Of a stretch of DNA of 51,084 nt, positions 18,348-26,629 are shown in pieces. The DNA lies in the NCBI GenBank assembly GCA_001803705.1, contig MHDY01000230.1, forward strand, positions 502-51,585. The letters are read 5' to 3'. How positions within the stretch are numbered: position 1 is the stretch's first letter; every line of letters begins with the position of its first letter. The DNA comes from Nitrospirae bacterium GWC2_56_14. GTDB taxonomy: Bacteria; Nitrospirota; UBA9217. The notes beneath the pieces are model-generated. The model saw nothing but the letters and a program-made list of their open reading frames with translations. It was not told where the DNA came from and searched no databases. The position numbers and the translations under genes are program-made.

Positions 18348-20237
18348 TCATGGATATGATGCGTTCGTATGTATTTTCGATGTGCCGTCGCTGAAGTGGC
18401 ATACGAGCGTACAGCTTCCCGATCGGGACCCCTGCCCGTTGTCGGTAAAGAGCGGCTGACTATTGCCCGCTCCCGGTCCTACGACGGCGACGTCAAAGTT
18501 GATAAGACGGGTGTGATCGCCCGATCCGGCCAAGGGCGGGACGCCGTGAGGGTCATGGCATACGGAGCAGGGGACCGGTTTTCCCTCCAGGGGGGAGAGC
18601 AGATGTCCGCTGTGTCCGCCCGCATTCAAGGTCAGGTTCTTCTGAAAGCTCATATTGCTCAGGATATTGATCCGGTCATGACACCGGTAGCAGAGCGCGT
18701 AGTTTTGTTCACTCTCCTGCGTTCCGACCACGGTCTCGTATCGTTTTTTCAGGAGCGGAGCAAAATTTGAGCCATGCGGTCCGATCGATCCCGCGTCGTC
18801 GCTGTGACAGTCCGAACAGTAGATCTTGCCGGCCACGCTCAAATAGGGCGGGGTGTCGGGATCGGCCCCCGGCGATTTCAGGCTGGGGACGTCGCTGTTT
18901 TTTCCGCTGTCTTCCACCGGCATATACGAGACGTTAGACGTTTTGAACTGCGCGCTTTTGTCAAAGGTGCTGACGACCCTCCGGATCGGGACATATCCCG
19001 ATGCAAAGATCTGCGGTGCGGTGGCAGCGTGGCATTTGAAGCAGATCTCATACTCGTTCAGGGCCGGGAACACGGGGGTCAAGCCGTCGCTCTTCACGCC
19101 GCTCACTTTCTGCAGCTTTCCTGATACTGCCGGCGGCAACGCCGTCGTGTCGTTTGCAGCGTGAGCATTATGACAGTCCTGGCATTCCACATGGCCGGCG
19201 AGCTGCACGGGGGACTCTGTTGGATCGTGCAGGCCCAGGTATGTTCCGACGGGATGGTTGTAGGTTTTGGTTTTGAGCTGTTGTTCGATGTCCTTTGATG
19301 CCACGGTCCCGTTATGGCAGGGATAGCAATTCTCCTCTTCCGCGCTCTGGCGGAGGAGCCTTTTTTTTCCACCAGCGAAATGGGGCCGGTGACATCCTTC
19401 GCATCCGTAATCGTCGACCGTTGTCCACGGGGACTGCAGCGTCTGTGTCCATTCCATTCCGGGCAGAGGCGCCGGCAGGGAGGCCGTTGAATTTCCGTGC
19501 GGAGACAGGTTCCAGCCTTCCTTGAGGTGGCATTGGGCGCACAGATTGGACCCCTTGCTGTCAACGCGGAGAAATTTACCGTTGGTGTCGTCATGGGGAT
19601 CATGGCAGGTGGAACAGTGGATCGCGGCATCGTATCCGTAAAAGAGAAGGTCCGGCGGCGCAGGCGTAACGAATTCCTGGGGGGCCTGCGATACGATGTA
19701 GTTGTAGGAAAATGAGACCGGATGGTCTTTGCTGAGGTCGGTGCCGATGAAGCCCGGGCCGCTGGTGATCTTTCCCGTTATGGAAAGCCCTCCCGGCGGG
19801 TTCAGCACCGCGCCCAGGGCAATGGTCCCGTCATGGCAGCTGAGGCAGAGCCGGGACGGTCCTGTCGGGGGAGGGGTGGTCTTACCGGGAAAATGCAGGG
19901 TGGAGCTGGCATAGGGATCGTAGTTGTTTCCCTCAAGCAGCGTAAGGTCCTTGTTCCAGAGCGGCGTGCTCGGGGCGGCATTATGCGGTGTATGACAGAA
20001 CACGCAGATGCGGGTTTCCACTTCTGATTTGTACGAGCCTGGTGGGGCGCTCTTGGAAAGGTTATGCCGGGTATTCCTGATGTCCGTATTTGCCAGGGCC
20101 GGAAAAGGGCACGCCAGCAGTACCAGGCACAAACCGGCGATGACCGCCGCGATCGGGACCCTGGACAACATTCGGGTCTCCCGCGGGATCATTGCAGCGG
20201 CGGTCTGCTCCTGTTGTGGAGAGATATCAGCGCCCAT
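18348..20237 (-). CDS. 12-haem c-type cytochrome with a nanowire-subunit-like N-terminus
   Basis: The product (629 residues) has a Sec signal peptide ending in FPALA, then eleven CxxCH motifs and a final CxxxCH (CTLVCH). The first four (CVFCH, CLSCH, CSTCH, CAQCH) and their surroundings match the separate tetrahaem cytochrome at 26630 in order: ETRIC-CH-x-PH, TPLWN, LCLSCHDGT, HPVSF, CSTCHDPH and SNLCAQCHLK. The other eight form an extension. It should be periplasmic or exported, carrying electrons. The start at 20237 overlaps the upstream gene by 11 bases and has an AAGAG site. It is last in the cluster. Confidence 0.88.
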   Translation of the reverse strand: MGADISPQQEQTAAAMIPRETRMLSRVPIAAVIAGLCLVLLACPFPALANTDIRNTRHNLSKSAPPGSYKSEVETRICVFCHTPHNAAPSTPLWNKDLTLLEGNNYDPYASSTLHFPGKTTPPPTGPSRLCLSCHDGTIALGAVLNPPGGLSITGKITSGPGFIGTDLSKDHPVSFSYNYIVSQAPQEFVTPAPPDLLFYGYDAAIHCSTCHDPHDDTNGKFLRVDSKGSNLCAQCHLKEGWNLSPHGNSTASLPAPLPGMEWTQTLQSPWTTVDDYGCEGCHRPHFAGGKKRLLRQSAEEENCYPCHNGTVASKDIEQQLKTKTYNHPVGTYLGLHDPTESPVQLAGHVECQDCHNAHAANDTTALPPAVSGKLQKVSGVKSDGLTPVFPALNEYEICFKCHAATAPQIFASGYVPIRRVVSTFDKSAQFKTSNVSYMPVEDSGKNSDVPSLKSPGADPDTPPYLSVAGKIYCSDCHSDDAGSIGPHGSNFAPLLKKRYETVVGTQESEQNYALCYRCHDRINILSNMSFQKNLTLNAGGHSGHLLSPLEGKPVPCSVCHDPHGVPPLAGSGDHTRLINFDVAVVGPGAGNSQPLFTDNGQGSRSGSCTLVCHFSDGTSKIHTNASYP

Positions 20238-21282
20238 TGTTCTCTTTCCGCATGATCTGAAAGATCTGTATCCGGTTATTATAGGTGTCGCAGACATAGA
20301 GTTTGTCCTCTGTGTCCAGGAACACCCCTGAAGGAAGCCAGAACTCGCCGTGGCCGGTCCCTCGCCCGCCGATGGTGAAGAGAAAGTCGCCGGTCATGTT
20401 GAAGAGCTGGATGTTGTCGAACAGGGTGTCAACCACATAGATAACGCCTGCCGTATCAACGGCGAGCCCCTTCGGCATGGAAAAATCACCGGAGCCGTTG
20501 CCATGGTGGCCGAAGGACGTGAGAAATGCTCCCGCTGAATCGAAGACCTGTATCCTGAAGTTCATGGCGTCGGTCACATACAGGCGTCCGTCCGGAGGGG
20601 TGACGATATGGGTCGGGAAATTAAACCGTCCTTCCTGCTCACCTGGTCCGCCGAATGAAAAAAGAAGAACACCCTTCGTAGTAAATGCGTATATTTTGTG
20701 CGCAAGGGTGTCCACGGCGTACAAGATTTTTTTGCCCGGGGCATACGACAGCCCCGTGGGTTTCAGGAGGGCATCGCTGCCCGCCTTTTTTATGGAAAAA
20801 AGCGGCGCTCCATGAGGGTCAAAGACGTATATGGCGCCATTGACGGAATCCGACACATACAGCCGTGATTCGTCATCGAAGGCAACGCTTACGGGTGACC
20901 GCAGCTCCTCCCGGCCTTCACCGTAGATCTTCTGGTATCTTTGCTCGGATGGAATATACAGATGGACGCATGAACGGCCCAGATCGGCTATGGCAAGCCT
21001 GTTGTCAGGCCCTATTGCCGCTGCGACTGGGCTTACGATCGTGTTGTCTTCGTCCGTTCCGCCGAAGACGATGTATTTCAGGATGTTCGGCAGTGCGGTC
21101 CTTGTTTCCCTGAACCCCCTGATGGTCGAGATATGGGTCGCCCGCGCAAGGTGCGATCGGTCCAGCCATTGGGGCGGTTCCGCCGGGGATTCCACGGAGA
21201 GCGCCCATTTCGACGCACAGCCCGCGCTCAGAACAGCAACCGCGCAAAGACCTGCAAAAAGACCGGTGAGACGAGTGCTCAT
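20227..21282 (-). CDS. NHL-repeat beta-propeller lipoprotein
   Basis: A lipobox signal (LSAGC, Cys22) targets this 351-residue protein to a membrane. The mature part has about six NHL blades of the form G-x-F-x-P-x-G-[LV]-A-[VF]-D: SPVSVAFDDESRLYVSDS, KPTGLSYAP, MPKGLAVDTAGVIYVVDT, LPSGVFLDTEDKLYVCDT. Such propellers bind proteins or glycans rather than catalyse. NHL proteins are typical partners of Geobacter-type extracellular cytochromes. GGAG lies upstream of the ATG. It lies 18 bases after the PpiC-like gene and overlaps the 12-haem cytochrome. Confidence 0.88.
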   Translation of the reverse strand: MSTRLTGLFAGLCAVAVLSAGCASKWALSVESPAEPPQWLDRSHLARATHISTIRGFRETRTALPNILKYIVFGGTDEDNTIVSPVAAAIGPDNRLAIADLGRSCVHLYIPSEQRYQKIYGEGREELRSPVSVAFDDESRLYVSDSVNGAIYVFDPHGAPLFSIKKAGSDALLKPTGLSYAPGKKILYAVDTLAHKIYAFTTKGVLLFSFGGPGEQEGRFNFPTHIVTPPDGRLYVTDAMNFRIQVFDSAGAFLTSFGHHGNGSGDFSMPKGLAVDTAGVIYVVDTLFDNIQLFNMTGDFLFTIGGRGTGHGEFWLPSGVFLDTEDKLYVCDTYNNRIQIFQIMRKENNGR

Positions 21283-21300
21283 GCTGCGTGAGCTCCTTCC

Positions 21301-22305
21301 TTATCGAGGTTCCTGCATCTGCTGCGCCGGGGTATCCAGCAGCACGATCGTCGCGTCCTTCTTCAAGCCCTGTTCCCATTCCTGCGTTCTCTTCTCCAGG
21401 TAAGGGCCTTTCAATGCTGCCTCTAGTTTTGGTCTTGCCTCTTCGAAGGTGAGCTGTCTTTCGGGACTATACTCTTTCAGCTTGACGATATGGAAACTGT
21501 CCGGGGTCCTGATCACGCCGGACAGCTCTTGCGGCTTCAGCTTTCTGGCCGCATCGTACAGTTCCTTATCCCGTTCCTTTCGAACGATCAGGTTCCGCAC
21601 CATGAACGTGTTGTCCAGCACGAGTTTCCAGGGGTCTTGTGCGGGGTCCGCCTGTATCTTTCTGAGCAGTGCCCTGGCTCTTTTCTTCGCGGTCTTGTCT
21701 TCGTCCCTGATCAGGTACACATCGACGATCGATACCTTCTCCTGCTGCACGAACTGCTGTTTATCCTTTTCGTATTCCTTTTTCAGCTCTTCTTCCGGAA
21801 TGGCCATCGTATCTTCCACTTCCCGGGTATAGATACGGTTGATGGTGAGTTTCCGCTCGACCTCCGAGCGGAGCGCATCCTCCGTGATGTTCCGCCTGGC
21901 CAGGTATTCCCGGTATTCCTTTTCGCCGCCCAAGGCATCCTTGAAATTGACCATGGCGGTCTCGACCGTATCGGGGCCGACGTTGAGTCCGAGCGCAACA
22001 GCCCGCTGGTAGGCCAGCTCGAGCAGCACCAGGCTTTCCAGCGCCCTTTGTCTGCGCTGCTCCAGCGTCTCGGGCTGATCGCCGGTTTTCCCGGGCAGGG
22101 CATTCATCATGGAGATGAGCGCGTCCATGGACAGTTCCGCATTGTTGACCTTCGCGACGACGGTAGCAAGCGTTTCCGCCTTTGCCGCGGCGGGTGACGG
22201 CTGGAGGTGCTCCCCGGCCGGCGGGCGCAGCGCGCATCCCGTGACAACAAGCGCTGTGAGAAGAAGCGGAATCAGAGCGAGGGGTTTTCGAACCGTTGAC
22301 TTCAT
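21301..22305 (-). CDS. SurA/PpiC-like peptidyl-prolyl isomerase lipoprotein
   Basis: This 334-residue lipoprotein (VTGC lipobox, Cys24) has a SurA-type N-terminal helical chaperone region: a strand VVAKVNNAELSMDAL, then RRQRALESLVLLELAYQRA and ITEDALRSEVERKL. A PpiC parvulin-like domain follows: EEELKKEYEKDKQQF, VSIVDVYLIRDED, ELSGVIRTPDSFHIVKLKEY. It would assist folding of exported proteins, probably the barrel and cytochromes of this cluster. The ribosome site is AGGAGG. A 238-base dispersed repeat separates it from the upstream barrel gene. Whether the isomerase site is active is not clear from sequence. Confidence 0.87.
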   Translation of the reverse strand: MKSTVRKPLALIPLLLTALVVTGCALRPPAGEHLQPSPAAAKAETLATVVAKVNNAELSMDALISMMNALPGKTGDQPETLEQRRQRALESLVLLELAYQRAVALGLNVGPDTVETAMVNFKDALGGEKEYREYLARRNITEDALRSEVERKLTINRIYTREVEDTMAIPEEELKKEYEKDKQQFVQQEKVSIVDVYLIRDEDKTAKKRARALLRKIQADPAQDPWKLVLDNTFMVRNLIVRKERDKELYDAARKLKPQELSGVIRTPDSFHIVKLKEYSPERQLTFEEARPKLEAALKGPYLEKRTQEWEQGLKKDATIVLLDTPAQQMQEPR

Positions 22306-22326
22306 GGTGTCCTCCTGAATAATCTA

Positions 22327-22564
22327 GACGTAATGTCAAAATCTAACCACAGAGAACACAGAGAATCTTTAAATCCCAAAATGGTTAAGGCTTTTTACCG
22401 GCCTTCCCCTCTGTGCCCTTCTTCGATAATAGTTTCTGAGTTACTGTATTCCTCACCACTTCAAGAATGGTCTTATTGCTGAGTCTGTTACAAGTACACA
22501 GCACTTCTCCGTGCCCACTGTGGTTTCATACTTGTCTCTCCGGTTTTCATAAAACTTTTGACAC
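22327..22564. repeat. Dispersed repeat copy A (pair with 44660-44895)
   Basis: These 238 bases are closely similar along their full length to 44660-44895 in the same orientation, from GACGTAATGT at the left to ACTTTTgACAC at the right. The ends of the unit are partly complementary (AACCACAGAG near 22345; CACTGTGGTT near 22516), like the other iterated-motif elements here. No coding region is seen inside. Confidence 0.85.
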
Positions 22565-22571
22565 GACCAAT

Positions 22572-24632
22572 TTAGAAAAGTTTCCTGGTGACGGTCAGGT
22601 AATAGTGTGCTGTTGAAGCGGTTTGATCGCCATTCGCTGTTGTGGTTACGAGCCGGTTGTCCGAAGCGCTGAACAGGAGGGTCACCTTGCCGATCCTCCA
22701 GGACAGGCTGGCGTTCAGAGCGAACGTCTCCGAATCGATGAGAGAAGTCCTTCGGGCATAGGAGGTCCCTGCAGAGAGATTCAACCGGGCGCGCTGGTAT
22801 CGTTTATTGAACAGCAGCCCTGCAGCGGCAATGTTCTCGGAATACCCCTTGCTGTCCGGCACCGCTTCCGTTGCTTCGTAGGTGTTCCGTTCGTGCTCGA
22901 CGTTTGCGGAGAGGTCGAGGGTGGGATCGAGAGGGGCCCGATAGGTTGCGGAGTTCCTCAGCGAGTGAGAAGGACTTCGCGGCGACCGGTTCCGGGAGTA
23001 CTCGCCGGCAAAGGAAAAGGGCCCTTTCAGCAGCGCGACTCCGGCTGTATCGGTAATGCTGTCGTCGGGCCCGCCCGGGAGTGCGCCGGAAAGCACCTTC
23101 TGGGTCATGAACGAACGGCTGCAGTACGGGCTGACCAGATTGTCGAGGAGATGGGCCCGGATTGCATAGGATTCGCTTGTTGTCTCGAGTTCGACGTCAG
23201 CAGGAACAACGGCGTATGAGACGAGAAACTCGTATACGGTTCCGGCCGTGAACGGCGCAGGCAGGGCGAGGATGATGATACGAACGGACGCGCCGACAAG
23301 CTGGACGAGATACTGGGTGTTCGTCAGAAGGATGAGACCGCCGGTGGCCGGGTCTTTCACCCATACGCTGATGGTCGTGACATCCACCGATTGGGCGTTC
23401 AGGGGAAAGTCGCCGGAGATGACGGCGCTGTGCGATTCCTGCAGGACCAGGGGGGCGCCGTTCCTGTCTGAGAGCGCCTCTCTCAGGTTGGCCGATGCCG
23501 TGAGCACTCCTTTTGGGACTTTTTTTGTGTAGAAGAGGGAGAGGTACCGGCTTCTGCTGTCGGTATTCCCGCTCATGGACTGAAAGAACGTGCGGTTCAT
23601 GCCAATTTCCGTTGTCAGGCTTTCGTAGAGGCGATGGGAAAGGGCCAGCCCCCTTGAGTCTGTTTTGTTCGAGGTCCCGGTCCCGGCCTGGCCGGTCATT
23701 GTCCCGTTGGTTACCGTGTTCCGCTGGAGGTTGTAGGATGCCGTGGTCCGGAAGCGCCAGGGCAGGTCCGACTGCAGCTGCTCGGACCAGGAGAATCCTT
23801 CCGTTCCCATTGGGGGAGCGGAGGACGAGTTCTGGCGCTGCTTACGCCCCTCCAACCTGCTGGTGAGGAAGAGGGGTTCAAGGGCGAGCTGGTTGCCGAA
23901 AAGAGAGGTGTCCTGCACGATCCGACTGCCCAGGGAATCGACGGAGTCGGACCGGGAGTAGGATGCGGTATTCGAGGTCGGTCCGATCAGGTACGTGCCC
24001 GAGGCCCGGTAAGTTCTGGAATCCGCGGAAGAAGCGCCGGAGGTGGTGGAGCTGTCTATGGCGTCCAGGTTGAGGAACAGGGGTTTCCGCGCATACCGGA
24101 AAAGAGCGCCTTTTTCTTCGGTGATCGAATGGAGAGCGGGCCCATAGGGGTTGCTGGTGACGGGCTCGAAGCGGAGAGCGAACAGTTCAAGGTTGTAGGG
24201 ATGCTCGGGCAGGATCTTCGCCCGCAACCCATACTCCCTGAGTGAATTGACGTTCCGCGACGTGACGCCGTTGCGCTCGAAAGAGACCTGCTCAAGGCCG
24301 CCTGAGAAGTCCGAGCTCAGGAGGATGAACCGCGGGTGATAGATGTAGCCAATGGCGGAAAGATGCAGTTTTTCGCGCATCGTTGTCTCCCGGGAACTCG
24401 AGCTTTTTCCCTCGTACATCGTCCTGTTGTCAATTCGCGTCATGCCGACCTCCAGATCGCCGCTGTAATCCAGAAGTCTCGGCGCAAATTGGCCCGTCTC
24501 GCCGGAGGAAAGGGACGGAACCAGCAAACAAACTGCCAGGAAAACGGCAGCCAGGACGGCAAGCGAGCGTATGTTCGCTCCGGTTTTTATCACCGTTTCT
24601 ATCCGATGACCCTGTTCCTCTGCATCGTTCAT
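22572..24632 (-). CDS. Large outer-membrane beta-barrel protein (porin of a cytochrome conduit)
   Basis: The 686-residue product has a signal segment (SLAVLAAVFLAVCLLVPSLSSGE). The body is rich in alternating polar/aromatic strands (LHLSAIGYIYHPRFILLSSD, RARLNLSAGTSYARRT, HYYLTVTRKLF) and ends in Phe, the usual outer-membrane assembly signal. There are almost no cysteines and no haem motif. Its start overlaps the pentahaem lipoprotein stop as ATGA. By analogy with porin-cytochrome complexes, it probably houses a cytochrome or is the export channel of the cytochrome filament. Strand number and exact role cannot be read here. Confidence 0.8.
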   Translation of the reverse strand: MNDAEEQGHRIETVIKTGANIRSLAVLAAVFLAVCLLVPSLSSGETGQFAPRLLDYSGDLEVGMTRIDNRTMYEGKSSSSRETTMREKLHLSAIGYIYHPRFILLSSDFSGGLEQVSFERNGVTSRNVNSLREYGLRAKILPEHPYNLELFALRFEPVTSNPYGPALHSITEEKGALFRYARKPLFLNLDAIDSSTTSGASSADSRTYRASGTYLIGPTSNTASYSRSDSVDSLGSRIVQDTSLFGNQLALEPLFLTSRLEGRKQRQNSSSAPPMGTEGFSWSEQLQSDLPWRFRTTASYNLQRNTVTNGTMTGQAGTGTSNKTDSRGLALSHRLYESLTTEIGMNRTFFQSMSGNTDSRSRYLSLFYTKKVPKGVLTASANLREALSDRNGAPLVLQESHSAVISGDFPLNAQSVDVTTISVWVKDPATGGLILLTNTQYLVQLVGASVRIIILALPAPFTAGTVYEFLVSYAVVPADVELETTSESYAIRAHLLDNLVSPYCSRSFMTQKVLSGALPGGPDDSITDTAGVALLKGPFSFAGEYSRNRSPRSPSHSLRNSATYRAPLDPTLDLSANVEHERNTYEATEAVPDSKGYSENIAAAGLLFNKRYQRARLNLSAGTSYARRTSLIDSETFALNASLSWRIGKVTLLFSASDNRLVTTTANGDQTASTAHYYLTVTRKLF

Positions 24633-25225
24633 TTCAATAAGGAGGCGTTCTTTGAGCTATGGGCGTCATGGCAGAGGGTGCATTCCAGCTGCATATCAGC
24701 GTGTGCGTCCTGTTTCACCAGGTCCTTGCGTTCGTGGCAGTAAAGGCAGAATTCCCTGGCGTTCGCCACAAGGACCATGGGGTTCTGCGATTCGTGCGGA
24801 TCGTGGCACACCGTGCATCCGCCCGAGGCCAGCGGGCCGTGAACTTTTTTACCCGCCAGATCGAAGACGTGGCAATAGGTACAGAGTTCCTCCAGGGGCA
24901 TGATGAGATTGTTGGAGTCCAGGACATGACACCCGTCGCAGAGTTTCGCCCCATAAGGGCCGTGCTGGAAGGACCGGGGTCGTTCCGCCTCTGTCCGGGC
25001 CGTTCTCCGCGCAACGCCATTAGTGCCGGGCGCGGCGCCCGGCCGGGGGTCAGCAGGCGCAGGTACGCCGTCGAAAAAAAAACTGAGCGTCCCATAGCGC
25101 GTTTGCGGGTCGCAGCCGCTGAGCCCGAACGCCGCCGTGAGCCCCAGGGCCAGGAGCAGCCCGGCGCCGCGCATCGCAGTACGCTGGAAAAAAACAATGC
25201 GGTTATTCTGTTTTCCCGGCGTCAT
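24629..25225 (-). CDS. Pentahaem c-type cytochrome lipoprotein
   Basis: The 198-residue protein has a lipobox (GLSGC, Cys38) after a long hydrophobic signal, a proline-rich linker, and five CxxCH motifs (CDGCH, CTYCH, CTVCH, CLYCH, CTLCH). Several are followed by the [DN]xH pairs of the doubled-CXXCH cytochrome fold (CHDPHES, CHDAHSS). It is probably attached to the outer membrane and passes electrons to or through the barrel encoded directly downstream. I chose the ATG at 25225 (AAAAGG six bases upstream), which overlaps the preceding NHL gene by 23 bases. An ATG at 25174 would shorten the signal. Confidence 0.87.
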   Translation of the reverse strand: MTPGKQNNRIVFFQRTAMRGAGLLLALGLTAAFGLSGCDPQTRYGTLSFFFDGVPAPADPRPGAAPGTNGVARRTARTEAERPRSFQHGPYGAKLCDGCHVLDSNNLIMPLEELCTYCHVFDLAGKKVHGPLASGGCTVCHDPHESQNPMVLVANAREFCLYCHERKDLVKQDAHADMQLECTLCHDAHSSKNASLLK

Positions 25226-26411
25226 CGGCCTTTTCAACGCCGCCTTTTTTGCCGTCGTCATTCGGATTTTTCTGTACGACCGTGGCCTCGATCTTTCTGA
25301 CCTGCTCCAGAAGCTCGTCGTCGGTGAGGTATTTTCTGCCCTTTTCCCTGCCGAATGCGAAGACATTGACCCGCCGGTCGCCGAACTGGCTGGTAACGAG
25401 GACCAGTGATTCCATGATGAAGTTCGGGTCGACGTAGGGTTCAAAGTACTTCGTATTCGCGTAGTCCACTATCACCTTGGCCGGGAGGATCAAGTCTCCC
25501 GGTTTGGTGCCGCCTCCGCCGAAGAACAGGAGCATAAAGCCTTTTGGGTTGAAGATCTGGACATTGTAGAACACGGCATCCACCACAAAAACCCTGCCCT
25601 CCCGGTCCACGGCCACCCCTTTCGGCCGCGCAAAGTGGCCCAGGTTGGTGCCGACCCTTCCGAACGTACCCAGCACATGGCCGTCCCGGTCCATTTTAAC
25701 GATCTGGAACCGGCCTGCGTCGCTGACATACAGGTACCCGTCCTTGTCGATGACCAGGTTGGTAGGTTTGTCGAGAAACTCCGACGGCTCACCGACCTTG
25801 CCGAGCCTTGCCACGTCCTCTCCGGTGTTGATATCAAGGACCCTGATCTCGCTGTTCCTGATGTCCGCAACATACAGCCGGTCCTCGAACACCGCGGCAT
25901 CAAGGGGCTTCCATTCGCCGGGCGTGCCGAAGGCCTTTACATAGAAATCATTCTTATCGAACATCACGACCTGCTGCCGCACGGGGTCGGAGACATATTT
26001 GTTGCCGTCCCGGTCGATGCTGATATTGATGGGTTGCACCAGTTTGCCCAGGCCCTGGGCGCCCTGCAGAGGTTCGAAGCTCCTCTTCTGCAGGTCGAAG
26101 ACCATCACGGTCATGTTCGTGTCGCAGACGTATATTTTGCCGTCATGGATGGCAACGCCGTACGGCTTGTCCAGTTTCTGGTCTCTGTCCTTCTCGCCGG
26201 TGACGAAGGTCGCAAAGGCGGATCTCGGGGCCTCAATGTCCAGCGATCCCGTGTAGGAGACGAGGAACTGGAGCCGCGCCGGCTCGGGCGGAGGAGGGAA
26301 AAAGGTCTGCTGTTCAAGAGGTTTGGGGGGCGTTGTAGCGCAGCCGGAGAGCATGAGGAGCACAAGAGCGATGAGTCCATGAAAAGCCGGTTTCCCGCAT
26401 AATCTGTTCAT
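25203..26411 (-). CDS. NHL-repeat beta-propeller lipoprotein
   Basis: The 402-residue lipoprotein (LSGC lipobox, Cys24) has a six-bladed NHL propeller: KPYGVAIHDGKIYVCDT, QPINISIDRDGNKYVSD, KPTNLVIDKDGYLYVSDAG, RPKGVAVDREGRVFVVDA. A charged Lys/Asp/Glu-rich tail follows. It is a paralogue in type, though not a close copy, of the NHL protein at 20227. It is first in the downstream part of the cluster, after the tetrahaem gene and its terminator. The function is presumably scaffolding of the cytochrome export or assembly complex. Confidence 0.88.
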   Translation of the reverse strand: MNRLCGKPAFHGLIALVLLMLSGCATTPPKPLEQQTFFPPPPEPARLQFLVSYTGSLDIEAPRSAFATFVTGEKDRDQKLDKPYGVAIHDGKIYVCDTNMTVMVFDLQKRSFEPLQGAQGLGKLVQPINISIDRDGNKYVSDPVRQQVVMFDKNDFYVKAFGTPGEWKPLDAAVFEDRLYVADIRNSEIRVLDINTGEDVARLGKVGEPSEFLDKPTNLVIDKDGYLYVSDAGRFQIVKMDRDGHVLGTFGRVGTNLGHFARPKGVAVDREGRVFVVDAVFYNVQIFNPKGFMLLFFGGGGTKPGDLILPAKVIVDYANTKYFEPYVDPNFIMESLVLVTSQFGDRRVNVFAFGREKGRKYLTDDELLEQVRKIEATVVQKNPNDDGKKGGVEKADDAGKTE

Positions 26412-26514
26412 ACTGTTCTCCTTAGTGGAGCGACATGCTGAACGAACCCTGATGGATCAATAAAGGTTCCTGACTGTAGCATGATTTCCTGCGCGCTTCA
26501 ATGCTTTATTCAAT

Positions 26515-26542
26515 AGTTTATAAACAATGCAACTCTCGTCAA
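26515..26542 (-). promoter_or_regulatory. Possible sigma-70 promoter for the accessory genes
   Basis: Read on the - strand, TTGACG (26542-26537), a 16-base spacer and TAAACT (26520-26515) lie between the terminator and the NHL start at 26411. The -10 is a weak match. It would let the accessory genes be read independently of the tetrahaem gene. Confidence 0.35.
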
Positions 26543-26546
26543 AGAA

Positions 26547-26578
26547 AGAAGGGGAATGACGAGATCCATTCCCCTTCT
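26547..26578 (-). terminator. Terminator or attenuator after the tetrahaem cytochrome gene
   Basis: AGAAGGGGAATG (26547-26558) and CATTCCCCTTCT (26567-26578) are perfect complements with a short loop. On the - strand the stem is followed by TTCTTTGACG, partly T-rich. It lies 52 bases after the tetrahaem stop and before the next gene. Confidence 0.6.
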
Positions 26579-26629
26579 GTGCAGTATCGCGAAGGTTTTC
26601 CGATCGTTACTCCCGTTCCGTTGCCGGGT

